A stretch of 22,070 bases of DNA from Carex sylvatica (Eukaryota; Streptophyta; Magnoliopsida; Poales; Cyperaceae), in assembly GCA_964058845.1 (NCBI GenBank), contig CAXKVR010000457.1:1-22070 (forward strand), given 5' to 3'. Under the pieces are notes generated by a model that saw only the letters and a program-made list of their open reading frames with translations, ran no database searches and was not told the DNA's origin. Below are positions 14,337 to 22,070 of this stretch, in pieces. Numbering within the stretch: the stretch's first letter is position 1; the number at the start of each line of letters is the position of its first letter. Position numbers and translations under genes: made by a program.

Positions 14337-14990
14337 GTACCCGCATCTAAACTGTCATAACTGCTTGTGAAAATCGCAACCGTTTCAGATCTGTAACTTT
14401 TTTTTAATATTAATAGTCAAATCTGGAAGTATGTAGTCCAAAGAATACAAGTATTTATATCTATATAGTAAACAATGTAAATGATAAATTAATTATTTTT
14501 AAATAATCGTACCCACACCTTTTTTTGAAATTTCTGACGTTGTACCCGCACTTAAACTGCCATAATTGCTTGTGGGGGCCGCATCTGTAACCTTTTTTTT
14601 TTAAATATTAATAGTCAAATCTTGAAGTATGTAGTCCAAAGAAAATAAGTATTTATATCTATATAGTAAACAATGTAAATGATAAATTAATTATTTTTAA
14701 ATAATCGTACCCGAACCTAAACTGCCATAATTGCTTGTGGGGACCGCAACCGTTTCAGATATGTAATTTTTTTTTAATATTTATAGTCAAATCTTGAAGT
14801 ATGTAGTCCAAAAAACACAAGTATTTATATCTATATAGTAAACAATACAAATGATAAATTAATTATGTTTAAATAATCGTACCTGCACTTTTTTTTTTTA
14901 ATTTCAAAATTTCTGACGTCGTACCCGCATTAGGAATAGCTCAAATGGCATGGGGGAACCATAACTGCATGTGGAGACTGAAAGTATTAA
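14337..14990. repeat. Three-copy ~170-bp tandem repeat with GTACCCGCA junctions
   Basis: Copies run at about 14337-14508, 14542-14706 and 14707-14878. A shared spacer with TTTCTGACGT(T/C)GTACCCGCA follows copy 1 (14509-14541) and copy 3 (14879-14930), and a truncated fourth copy ends near 14990. Each unit contains CTGCCATAATTGCTTGTGG, a T-run, AATAGTCAAATCTTGAAG, TATGTAGTCCAAA and AAATGATAAATTAATTA. The conserved block order and mosaic spacers suggest unequal crossing-over within a local satellite. There is no coding potential. Confidence 0.85.
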
Positions 14991-16687
14991 TATCTAAGTA
15001 TTCAAAGTATATATATATATATACTACGTTGTACTTATAACAATCTCAAAAAGTGTTTATAACTATACAATTATCATAAAATGAAAATTATTTATCTTGT
15101 ATGCATAAATTATCTCAAAAATACACATTTAGATCAATATCTATTCTGATATTGAACAATAAAATGAAAATTATTTATCAGTTCAACATTTTATATATTA
15201 CAGATGAAAAGTATTAATATATGTTATAAGTAATGTAGATATATATTCAATCAAGTATTAACATAAATGTAACAAAATATTATTGTCTATAATATAAAAA
15301 AAAGATGACGAATAGATGGAAAGTATTAACATAAATGACACCAAAACTTGTGCAACATCATTAACCCTCTATTTTTATTGTGTATATTTTGGAAGCTTTA
15401 GGACAATTAATTGTTTAGCCTCCAAAAAATGATAGATAAGACAACTATAACTTTTGTATCAAAGAAGTGTCCAAAGTACATGCACCCTTGATTGAGCATC
15501 TTCTTCTTTGATTCTACCAAGTGCGGTTCCAAAAACCTTTGATGTGTCATGTGTGTGTTATCATCGGCCAATCTTTTCAAACAAAAGGCATTCGTCTCTG
15601 AGATATTAGCCTATATCTCTAATCCAACTCCAACTCCCCATAGTTACTTAAATGCCAAAATAACTCCAATCAAGCCTTAACTGTCAGTTCTAATTTATTA
15701 GGCCAAAATAAAGTGACATATGCACATGCATGAAATTGGTTGATGTTTAATTTTTTTTTTTTGGTTCAATTGCATTTGTTTGGCTTATCATGATCTTAGA
15801 ATCGACCTTCTTCTTTCCTATATCTATCTTTTTCTTGTGAAATCTTTAGTGAACCGAAAGGTCAAACTGAGATTTCATTAGAGTTTATTTTGGTTTATCA
15901 ACAAAATAAGAAGAAAATAATTACTCAAGTAAAAGGAACAAAATAGTTACTAAGAACAAATGTATGCTCCCAAAAAAGTTCAAGAGGGTATCTATATATA
16001 AATGGAAGTTCTTCAACATTGTGTTACATTTGAATAATGAAAAACATTACATATATACCGTACGTCTTCCTCTACAAGTATGTACAAATAATGCAAAAAT
16101 TGCCCCTCTACTTAATGTCTAGAGATAACAAATTAATAGTGCGAAATACGGGCTAGTTTGAGAATCATACGCAAGGTATTTATTTGTTGTTGTAAAGATA
16201 TACAGTTTTATAATCAAAATTCTAAATAGCGATTACTACGTCATAGTGAAAATGTTAAAAAGAAGCTATCCTGAATAACATAGCTATAACAAAAACTATC
16301 GTACATAGTATTTTTTATTTTAAAAAATATATTTTATATTTCTACTAATTATCAACATTATCTAAAATCTAATAAAACAATAAGTAACACAAAATTGATT
16401 AAGAAATTAGAATATTCATATTGAACCAGTACAAAGTCCAAATTGCTATTCATAATATCCATAATAATATCATAAACTATTTATCTTTTTTTTTTCCATT
16501 CAAAATAATCTAAGTATCATGATATAAATTATATATTTAATTTTTTATTCAAAAAACCTAAGCATCATGGAATAAATTATCTATATTTTTCTATTTAAAA
16601 GCAAAATCAATCTGGATCTTGAAAAAACTGATATTTAAAATTAATTTTCAGTTGGATCTTTATATAAAAGCCTATGTAGCATAACGT
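14991..16687. other. AT-rich intergenic DNA without recognisable genes
   Basis: About 1.7 kb with no open frame that looks coding on either strand. A TA microsatellite lies at about 15009-15024, a RY-like CATGCACATGCATG at about 15721-15735, and a TATATAAA-like sequence near 15994 with no gene after it. A patch at about 16225-16320 holds ATAGCG and AGCTAT motifs similar to the element that follows and may be another eroded copy. Confidence 0.5.
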
Positions 16688-16896
16688 GTAGTGTAGATAG
16701 CGGTTCGCTATCACCGCTATAGCGGTTGTAGCTGAAATAATGCACTTTTATTCCATAACTTAGCGTACAAAGTTTGAAAACGCTATAGCACTGCTATTGC
16801 GCCGCTATAGCACTGCTATTGCGCCGCTATAGCACTGCTATTGCGCCGCTATAGCACTGCTATTGCGCCGCTATAGCATGCTATTAAGAACATTGT
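16688..16896. mobile_element. Decayed hAT-like MITE rich in GCTATAGC palindromes
   Basis: Starts near TAGTGTAGATAGCGG and ends near an inverse of CAATGTTCTTAATAGC; such CA(A/G)TGT termini and GC-rich subterminal motifs resemble hAT elements. GATAGCG/CGCTATC forms a hairpin at 16696-16712, and CCGCTATAGCGG is a perfect 12-bp palindrome at 16714-16725. The right half is the 22-bp minisatellite listed next. No intact 8-bp target-site duplication was found, so the boundaries are approximate. Confidence 0.5.
16782..16878. repeat. Four perfect 22-bp units plus a partial copy
   Basis: Units at 16782-16803, 16804-16825, 16826-16847 and 16848-16869 are identical, each containing GCTATAGCA and CTGCTATTGCGCC, followed by a 9-bp partial copy. 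There is no spacer between units, so this is a minisatellite and not a CRISPR array. Perfect identity implies recent expansion. Confidence 0.95.
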
Positions 16897-17793
16897 TTTA
16901 TATATACATGCTTTGATGTTTTGTTAGACTATATATTTCTGATTTTGCAGACAATGTCATTTTGTTCCTATACATAATGAGGCCATATGAGAGTATTTTG
17001 TTAACAATTTTGAAGAAATATATTTTATTTGATAGTTTTAAAAAGAATGATATTTTATAAAATTATCCAAAATTAAGGAAGAGAAATATATTAGAATTTT
17101 GAAGAGAGAATACGCATTCTAACCACAAATTTTTAAACTAATTTTTTTGAAGAGAGAAATATATTCTAAGAATGATAGTTTTAAACTAATTTTTTTTTCA
17201 TTTGAGTTAATGAGAGGATACGCATTCTAACCACAAAGGGATTTGAACAAATAGGCTTTTTTTTCAGAGAAAAAAAGCTATGCTTCACTAACGAGAGATC
17301 GGACGGTCGAGATGTTACCCTCGCATCCAATGATTTGCATCGAACGGGTTGGCTCCAGCAGCCTAGTGTGGAGCCCACGGAATTCAGATCCCCTAAATAG
17401 CTTTTAACTTGAGGAGTTTGGATCCTGACCGTCTGATAAGAATCTGCACCAATATTGAGGGCACCGTGAATTCTTTCTCGAATCGATTGGCTGGCATTCT
17501 GATCGGACGGTCCAAACTCAAACTCTAATTTGGGTTATTTTAGAGAATCTATTCTCCAGCACGCGTTGTGAAACCCTAAAGTAAATCAATCTTTCTCGAA
17601 TCTATACTCACGAGAAGAAGGCAAGGGCAAACTGCATCAACTGAACAGAGTTGTTGAACACCTGAACGTGCTCCTCCAAGCCAGACAAAAATGCCGAACA
17701 TCAAGATCCGTGTTAACACGAATCGTGAGAGAGATTGAATGAACCTAGAATACTCCTCGGCCCTCGGGTACCGTACGAGTGCGTGCATATCCT
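16897..17793. other. Intergenic DNA with scattered short repeats
   Basis: No gene seen. A 24-bp block (GATACGCATTCTAACC core) at 17106-17129 recurs at 17214-17237 with one mismatch, period 108. GATCGGACGGTC occurs at 17297-17308 and 17501-17512, with a near-inverse at 17427-17437. A hairpin with GGCTCCA/TGGAGCC arms lies at 17351-17375. From about 17240 the DNA is less AT-rich than before. Confidence 0.55.
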
Positions 17794-17920
17794 TCTGAGA
17801 TATCTCAAATTTTGCGTGACCGACGTGTCCGATGCCTATTTGTGCTTTGCGATTCGTGCAGAACGTATTTAAACGTTTGTGATTGTCCAAAAAGTCGCGC
17901 AAAGTTTGTGATATCTCAGA
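17794..17920. repeat. 127-bp inverted-repeat element (27-bp arms)
   Basis: The arm at 17794-17820 (starting TCTGAGATATCTC) is the inverse of 17894-17920 (ending GATATCTCAGA), matching at 24 of 27 positions. Partial pairing continues outward through CATATCC/GGATG. The 73-bp loop has no clear structure. This fits a small MITE or a hairpin RNA source; no target-site duplication is evident. Confidence 0.65.
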
Positions 17921-18353
17921 GGATGGGAATTACAACGGAACAGGCACAAGGAATTACATCTTGATTCTTGACCGTTGGACACATGGTAGACGTTATTTTT
18001 CTTCTCCATTTTTGCAGAACTTTAAATAATCACTGCTTCCCTCCCTGTACCCATTTAATTGCATTGTCAGAGAAATGGATTAATACAGTTCGAATGAAAT
18101 GGAGATCATTGTATTATTTCCTAATTCGTCATCCCAACGGTCGAATACTCGAATACATTACAAAAAAGCCCAAGATAAACGCCTCGTCTTTAAAGTAGAA
18201 ACCTCAATCCCCAAATCTCCTTCTCCCTCCCTCTTTCCTCTCTCTTTCACACACAAAGAGTAAATCCAGAACCTAGCACTTCAAAGGCTATTGAATTGTA
18301 ATTCGAAGATTTTTCTCAGAAGAAGAAACTAACTTGCTCCACAATTGAATCAA
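17921..18353 (+). promoter_or_regulatory. Promoter and 5' leader of the membrane-protein gene
   Basis: No clear TATA box. A strong pyrimidine patch at about 18217-18248 (CTCC/CTTTCC/TCTCTTTC runs) sits 105-135 nt before the ATG, a position and composition typical of the plant Y-patch just around transcription starts. An ACACACAAAG stretch follows. Confidence 0.45.
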
Positions 18354-20772
18354 ATGTATTTCTCCAACAAGATTCGCTCCCCAAATTCAGTCCGCTCAGG
18401 TTATCTTTTCTCAATAGTTCTTTCCATTTGACCTGTGGATATTATTCTTACATCTTTGATGGAATTCGGTGTCAATAGGTTTTGCAGAAATATCAATATA
18501 AGTTGATTTTCTCAGAATTCAATGTCATTAGTTTTGCACAAATTCAGGCCGCTCTGGTAATCTTTCTGAAATTGGATAAAATTGGACCTGTGGATAGTAC
18601 TATTCTTACATCTTTAATAGAATTCAATATCAATAGGTTTGCACAAATATCAATGCTAGTTTATTTTCTCAGAAATTCCATTCCTTGTACAGATCGTTAT
18701 TTTTATTTTGGACTTCTATAACCATGCAATATAAGAAAGACCATCATTTATTATGTAAAAACCGAACTCTTGTATATCTTTTATGTACAACCAAAATTTG
18801 GGATACATTTTCAATATATTTGAAATCTTGGTTTTGGAGGTGCTTGGTAATCTGGGTTACAATTATTGTAAATAGAGGTCTCAAGGATATATATTAGCAG
18901 TAAAAGATCTGGAAAAAAAAAAAAAACATTTTTTCTAATTTATCGCCCACGATTCAAACTCTCATTGCAGATCCTCAAAGAAAGAGCCCCAAAATCATCA
19001 CGAAGGTCTCTCATGAATCCAACGAAAATTCTTTTACTCCCAACAGAATCTCTCCTTCTGTTAAATACATTTCAAGAAATGAACACAAAAGTTTGAAATC
19101 TCCCTTTACATCTCCTTTGTCACAGAAGAGAATCTTGACAGAGAAAAACCATCTATCCAATTCCTCAAAGAAATCTAGTCACCAAAGAAATACTGATAAG
19201 TATACCCCAGTTTCCACTGACGGGTCCAGGCCTGATACTCCTTATCCCCTCCCTTATGACCCGGTAACAAATTACACTTCACCCAGACCCGAATTCCTTC
19301 GATATGACCCGAACCGAAGAATGGAAACTATGCGCCGCATAGAGAAGGCAATGCTAGATGAGGAAGAAGGGATTTCATCATGCACATCCATCATTTCCAC
19401 TTCCCCACAAGTGCCAGGAGATAAGGCCATTGAGGAAGAAGATCGATCACAATCAAATTCCAGCATTTCCACTGCACCGCAAGTGCAAATGCCAGTATGT
19501 GAGGAAGAGAGGTGTCTAAGTGATGAAGAAGAGGAGGGGGTCAGTAACCCAAAATTAGGGTTAAAATTAATTTTCTTTCTTGTGTGCTTAGTTTCTTCAG
19601 TTTGTTACATTTTTTCCATGAGTTCAAATGTGGAGATCAAGTTACATGAGAGAACAAGTGAGCTAAGTGTCTTAGGTGAGATGATTGGGCTGTCAAAAAT
19701 GTGCTTGAATAGGAGAAATGTAGAGCTTACATGCGGGATCGAAGAAAGGGGAGAAACAACAGAAGAGGCTATACCACAGGAGTTTGATACAAGTGGTTTT
19801 ACTTTTACACCTGAAGAAGAGCAAGAGAAGTTTAATGGTGGTGAATTGGAGGTGACAATGGACACTGATGAAATAGGAGGTGGTGGTTTTACACCTGAAG
19901 AGGAAGGGATTTTTAATGGTGGTGAATTGGAAGTGACAAAGGAGACCGATGAAATAGGAACTGGTATTGGCTTGTTGGCTCAAGAGAACAATGTAGAATT
20001 TCCAGAAGAAGTGGAGTTGCATGCAGTTGGGGATATGCAAACCCTGGAGAGGTCAGAGGCATTGAAAATGCAACTCTACTTGTTTTACTCAATGCAAGTT
20101 CTGGCATGCATTTCAGTTTTGGCTGCAATGATTGCTTATTTGCACAAGCACACAAGCAATATGTTTTACAAGAAGAAGAAGCAAAACCGGGCAAGTGAAA
20201 CTGATGTGCAGAGAGGTTTAGGGGCTGCAAAGAAACCCTCTGACAAAGTGTCAACTACTATTGCTGGTAATAGTAAAATGCATGTGATCCAGCCACCACA
20301 AGTGGAGTTGTTGAGTGAGTTCTCACTTGCTAATACAACTATGGTAAATGCAAGTTCTGTCGAGGAAGTGAAGTTACAAGCAATGGATGCTGTCAACACT
20401 ACTATAGCACAAAGTCCTCTGAAGGAAGTGGCACAGGCAACTCCAACAGCTCCTATTACCCCAGGAACCTTACTTGAGAAGCTTGCAATGGTAGTTGCAG
20501 TTTGCGTTTCCTTTTTTTCCATTAATTTTTATAAGGTCCTTTTAGAGAAATTGACATTTTTTTTTTCTGACATCACAAAAGTAATACATCTATATACGTA
20601 GGAATGTTTGCGTTTCCTTTAATTTTGGCTTGATGAATGTTGCTCCTTGTTTAATATTGGTTTTTTTTTTTTTTTGAAATTACAGAACAAAAATCAAAGG
20701 GAATCTATGAAATCAGGAGTTACTCCTTTAAGGCGGTCAAGCAGGTTGCGCACTCGACTCACCTCTCCTTGA
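18354..20772 (+). CDS. Plant-specific transmembrane protein of unknown function (about 550 aa, three exons)
   Basis: Preferred exons are 18354-18399, 18971-20490 and 20686-20772, all phase-consistent and ending in TGA. The N-terminus is basic and Ser/Pro-rich. At about residues 115-125 it carries YTSPRPEFLRYDPNRR, a signature of an uncharacterised plant membrane-protein family, and it ends TPLRRSSRLRTRLTSP, also typical of that family. There are two hydrophobic segments, about residues 211-232 and 382-407, separated by a very acidic ~150-residue region holding two 28-residue repeats (FTPEEE...FNGGELEVT, from residues 294 and 322). The end of exon 2 is uncertain: ATG/GTAGTT at 20490 is preferred because the DNA turns U-rich there, but AAG/GTCCTT (20535) and AAA/GTAATA (20580) are also in phase, and read-through stops at 20601. 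The function is not known. Confidence 0.8.
18383..18690 (+). repeat. ~157-bp tandem duplication covering the end of exon 1 and its donor
   Basis: AAATTCAG(T/G)CCGCTC and the following intron sequence at 18383 recur at 18540. Shared blocks include GACCTGTGGATA, ATTCTTACATCTTT, TCAATAGG, TTTGCA and TTTTCTCAGAA. The second copy carries its own donor-like CTG/GTAATC. The duplicate lies wholly in intron 1 (18400-18970). Confidence 0.85.
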
Positions 20773-21603
20773 GGTTAAGCATTTCATCCGTATGATATGT
20801 GGAGAAAGCAACCCTTTTGCTTAGCAAAGTCTAGAAGAAGAATTTATCAGATTACTTTTCAAATGTTACAAGTGTTACTGAGTTTTTTGTTCTTAGAATC
20901 TTAATGAATTCTTAGTTATTTTAACTGTTGTAATCTTTATCAGATTTATGTTAACATCTGAACATCTATCTACTTGATGATTTTCTTGCATTCTGCACAT
21001 TTTTTGTTCAATTTTGAGCTGTGCTGAACACATTTATGTTGAAATTATTATCATTATTCAATTTTGAGTAAATGATAATAGAAATTGTATAACTAGAAGC
21101 AGCAAAGATGTTTCTGGAATAAATGTGCGTGAATCAGTAAGTGTAATTAGAAATGCATAATGGCTGCAAAAATTGTTTATTTAGCTGCAGGATGCTCATT
21201 TAGCACTTCATATATAGGGAATATTATATATTCCTTCAAAATCTACAAACCACTAAGGCACTAACCACAAGAATTAGCAGTTCATTGAAGTCCACAAAAA
21301 CTATGATGATCAATGAAGTTTCAATTTGAATATTACCAGTAGGTAGCAGAAAGTGTTTGTTGAAATGCCGAAACCAGAAACACTGAAAATGAAGTCCACA
21401 AAAATATGCTTTGATACAATCACAAAAAGCACTTGAAAATGAAAGGTCAAATTTTGTACCTTGACAAAAATTACAAGAAAAGAAAATAATCCTCATCTTT
21501 TAAAACACAATAACTTGCAGCAGCGCACTTATCCAAATCCACAAAAAACTTACAAAATTTACCAGTTCTACTTCTATCCCAACCCAACACTTGTACACCA
21601 CCT
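20773..21603. other. Convergent intergenic region between membrane-protein and OEP7-like genes
   Basis: Holds the two 3' UTRs. AATAAA at 21117-21122 could serve the plus-strand gene, and its inverse TTTATT at 21176-21181 the minus-strand gene; both are guesses from motif alone. No gene is seen on either strand, and the open frame at 21236-21496 has no recognisable content. Confidence 0.5.
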
Positions 21604-21825
21604 TCAGCGAATTTCTCCATCTACTTCGTCTTTCAACACTACGGCAGCACTGTCCTCAGAATAAGCACTAGTGGAGCGCGGGTCGGGTTCTAAATGAGAG
21701 AACTCCTGCTGGGCTCGGTCGAGGTAGGGTTTGAACCCGATTTTGAAAGAGAGGTAACCGAACGCCACCGCTCCGATCACCACCACACCCGATCGCATCG
21801 CGTTCTGTGCCGCTTTGCTTCTCAT
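21604..21825 (-). CDS. OEP7-like: OEP7-like chloroplast outer-envelope membrane protein (73 aa)
   Basis: A single-exon frame with a short basic N-terminus (MRSKAAQNAMRSG), one hydrophobic segment (about residues 13-28, GVVVIGAVAFGYLSFK) and then GFKPYLDRAQQ. The last part matches the pattern of OEP7/OEP14-type signal-anchored proteins, where a moderately hydrophobic helix is followed by a conserved FKP(F/Y)LD and a hydrophilic acidic tail. Those proteins are inserted in the plastid outer envelope with the C-terminus in the cytosol, guided by the ankyrin receptor AKR2. Length (73 aa) fits the 60-75 usual for the family. The upstream ATG chosen gives the normal short N-terminus. Another small tail- or signal-anchored organelle protein cannot be excluded. 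Confidence 0.7.
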   Translation of the reverse strand: MRSKAAQNAMRSGVVVIGAVAFGYLSFKIGFKPYLDRAQQEFSHLEPDPRSTSAYSEDSAAVVLKDEVDGEIR

Positions 21826-22070
21826 CTCTTTTCTTTTTTCTCTCCTCTGCTATCATCCGATCTCGTGTCGAGAATTTTGGGTTGAAATGTGAAAAGGTCA
21901 AATTGAAATTTAAATTGCAACGGCCCAGTTGAAATGTGAAAAGGTCCAAACTTGTCACTCTGTACTGTTACGAGACTTTAGAGTTTAGACTAGAGTTGCC
22001 TGCTAGTTATTCATAAATTCGTAATTACTAATTAATGAATGTGTCCTAGTAAATAAATTTGTAGCTAATA
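21826..22070 (-). promoter_or_regulatory. Promoter region of the OEP7-like gene
   Basis: Reading leftward, a TGGGCC site-II-type motif lies at 21922-21927, about 97 bp before the ATG; such motifs are common in promoters of housekeeping and organelle-protein genes. A 19-bp direct repeat (GTTGAAATGTGAAAAGGTC) at 21881-21899 and 21928-21946 brackets it. The leader is AG-rich on the coding strand. Confidence 0.45.

Noticed and set aside
15990..16040. TATATAAA followed by an ATG as a possible small gene
   Set aside because: The ATG opens only 11 codons before a stop, with no splice continuation.
16782..16878. Possible CRISPR-like array
   Set aside because: The 22-bp units are head-to-tail with no unique spacers, and the genome is a plant.
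17576..17902. 108-codon minus-strand open frame with Cys and Leu
   Set aside because: It overlaps the 127-bp inverted-repeat element, resembles no family, and has no promoter or splice support.
19272..20522. Several minus-strand open frames inside the membrane-protein gene
   Set aside because: Antisense shadows of a long AG-rich exon, with Cys/Ser/Leu-rich low-complexity content.

Overview
This is nuclear DNA from a flowering plant, most likely a eudicot. The window is AT-rich, its genes are split by U-rich GT-AG introns, and all four recognisable proteins belong to plant families. No species can be named from the sequence alone.

Layout. (1) 283-2758, plus strand: a five-exon ERD7-type senescence/dehydration-associated protein. 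(2) 4131-9026, minus strand: a complete nine-exon hexokinase with an N-terminal membrane anchor; it is tail-to-tail with the first gene. (3) 9027-18353: a long gene-free stretch dominated by a ~4.15-kb imperfect palindrome at about 9593-13746. Downstream of it come a ~170-bp tandem repeat block (14337-14990), a decayed hAT-like element holding four perfect 22-bp units (about 16688-16896), and a short hairpin element (17794-17920). (4) 18354-20772, plus strand: a three-exon plant-specific membrane protein of unknown function. (5) 21604-21825, minus strand: a single-exon OEP7-like chloroplast outer-envelope protein, convergent with the preceding gene.

Two copies of one foldback MITE family, each flanked by a 9-bp target-site duplication, lie in introns of the two neighbouring genes: ERD7-like intron 4 at 2150-2552 and hexokinase intron 8 at 4521-4911. 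The first ends 13 nt before its 3' splice site, so the element must supply the branch-point and polypyrimidine region of that intron.

The genes do not form a functional cluster. The most unusual object is the big palindrome. Its ~2-kb arms are homologous along their full length, carry different numbers of internal subrepeats, have TATA-like boxes firing inward from both ends, and have inner ends that resemble their outer ends. The last point suggests two copies of one non-autonomous transposon joined in inverted orientation. No transposase gene is visible anywhere in the window.
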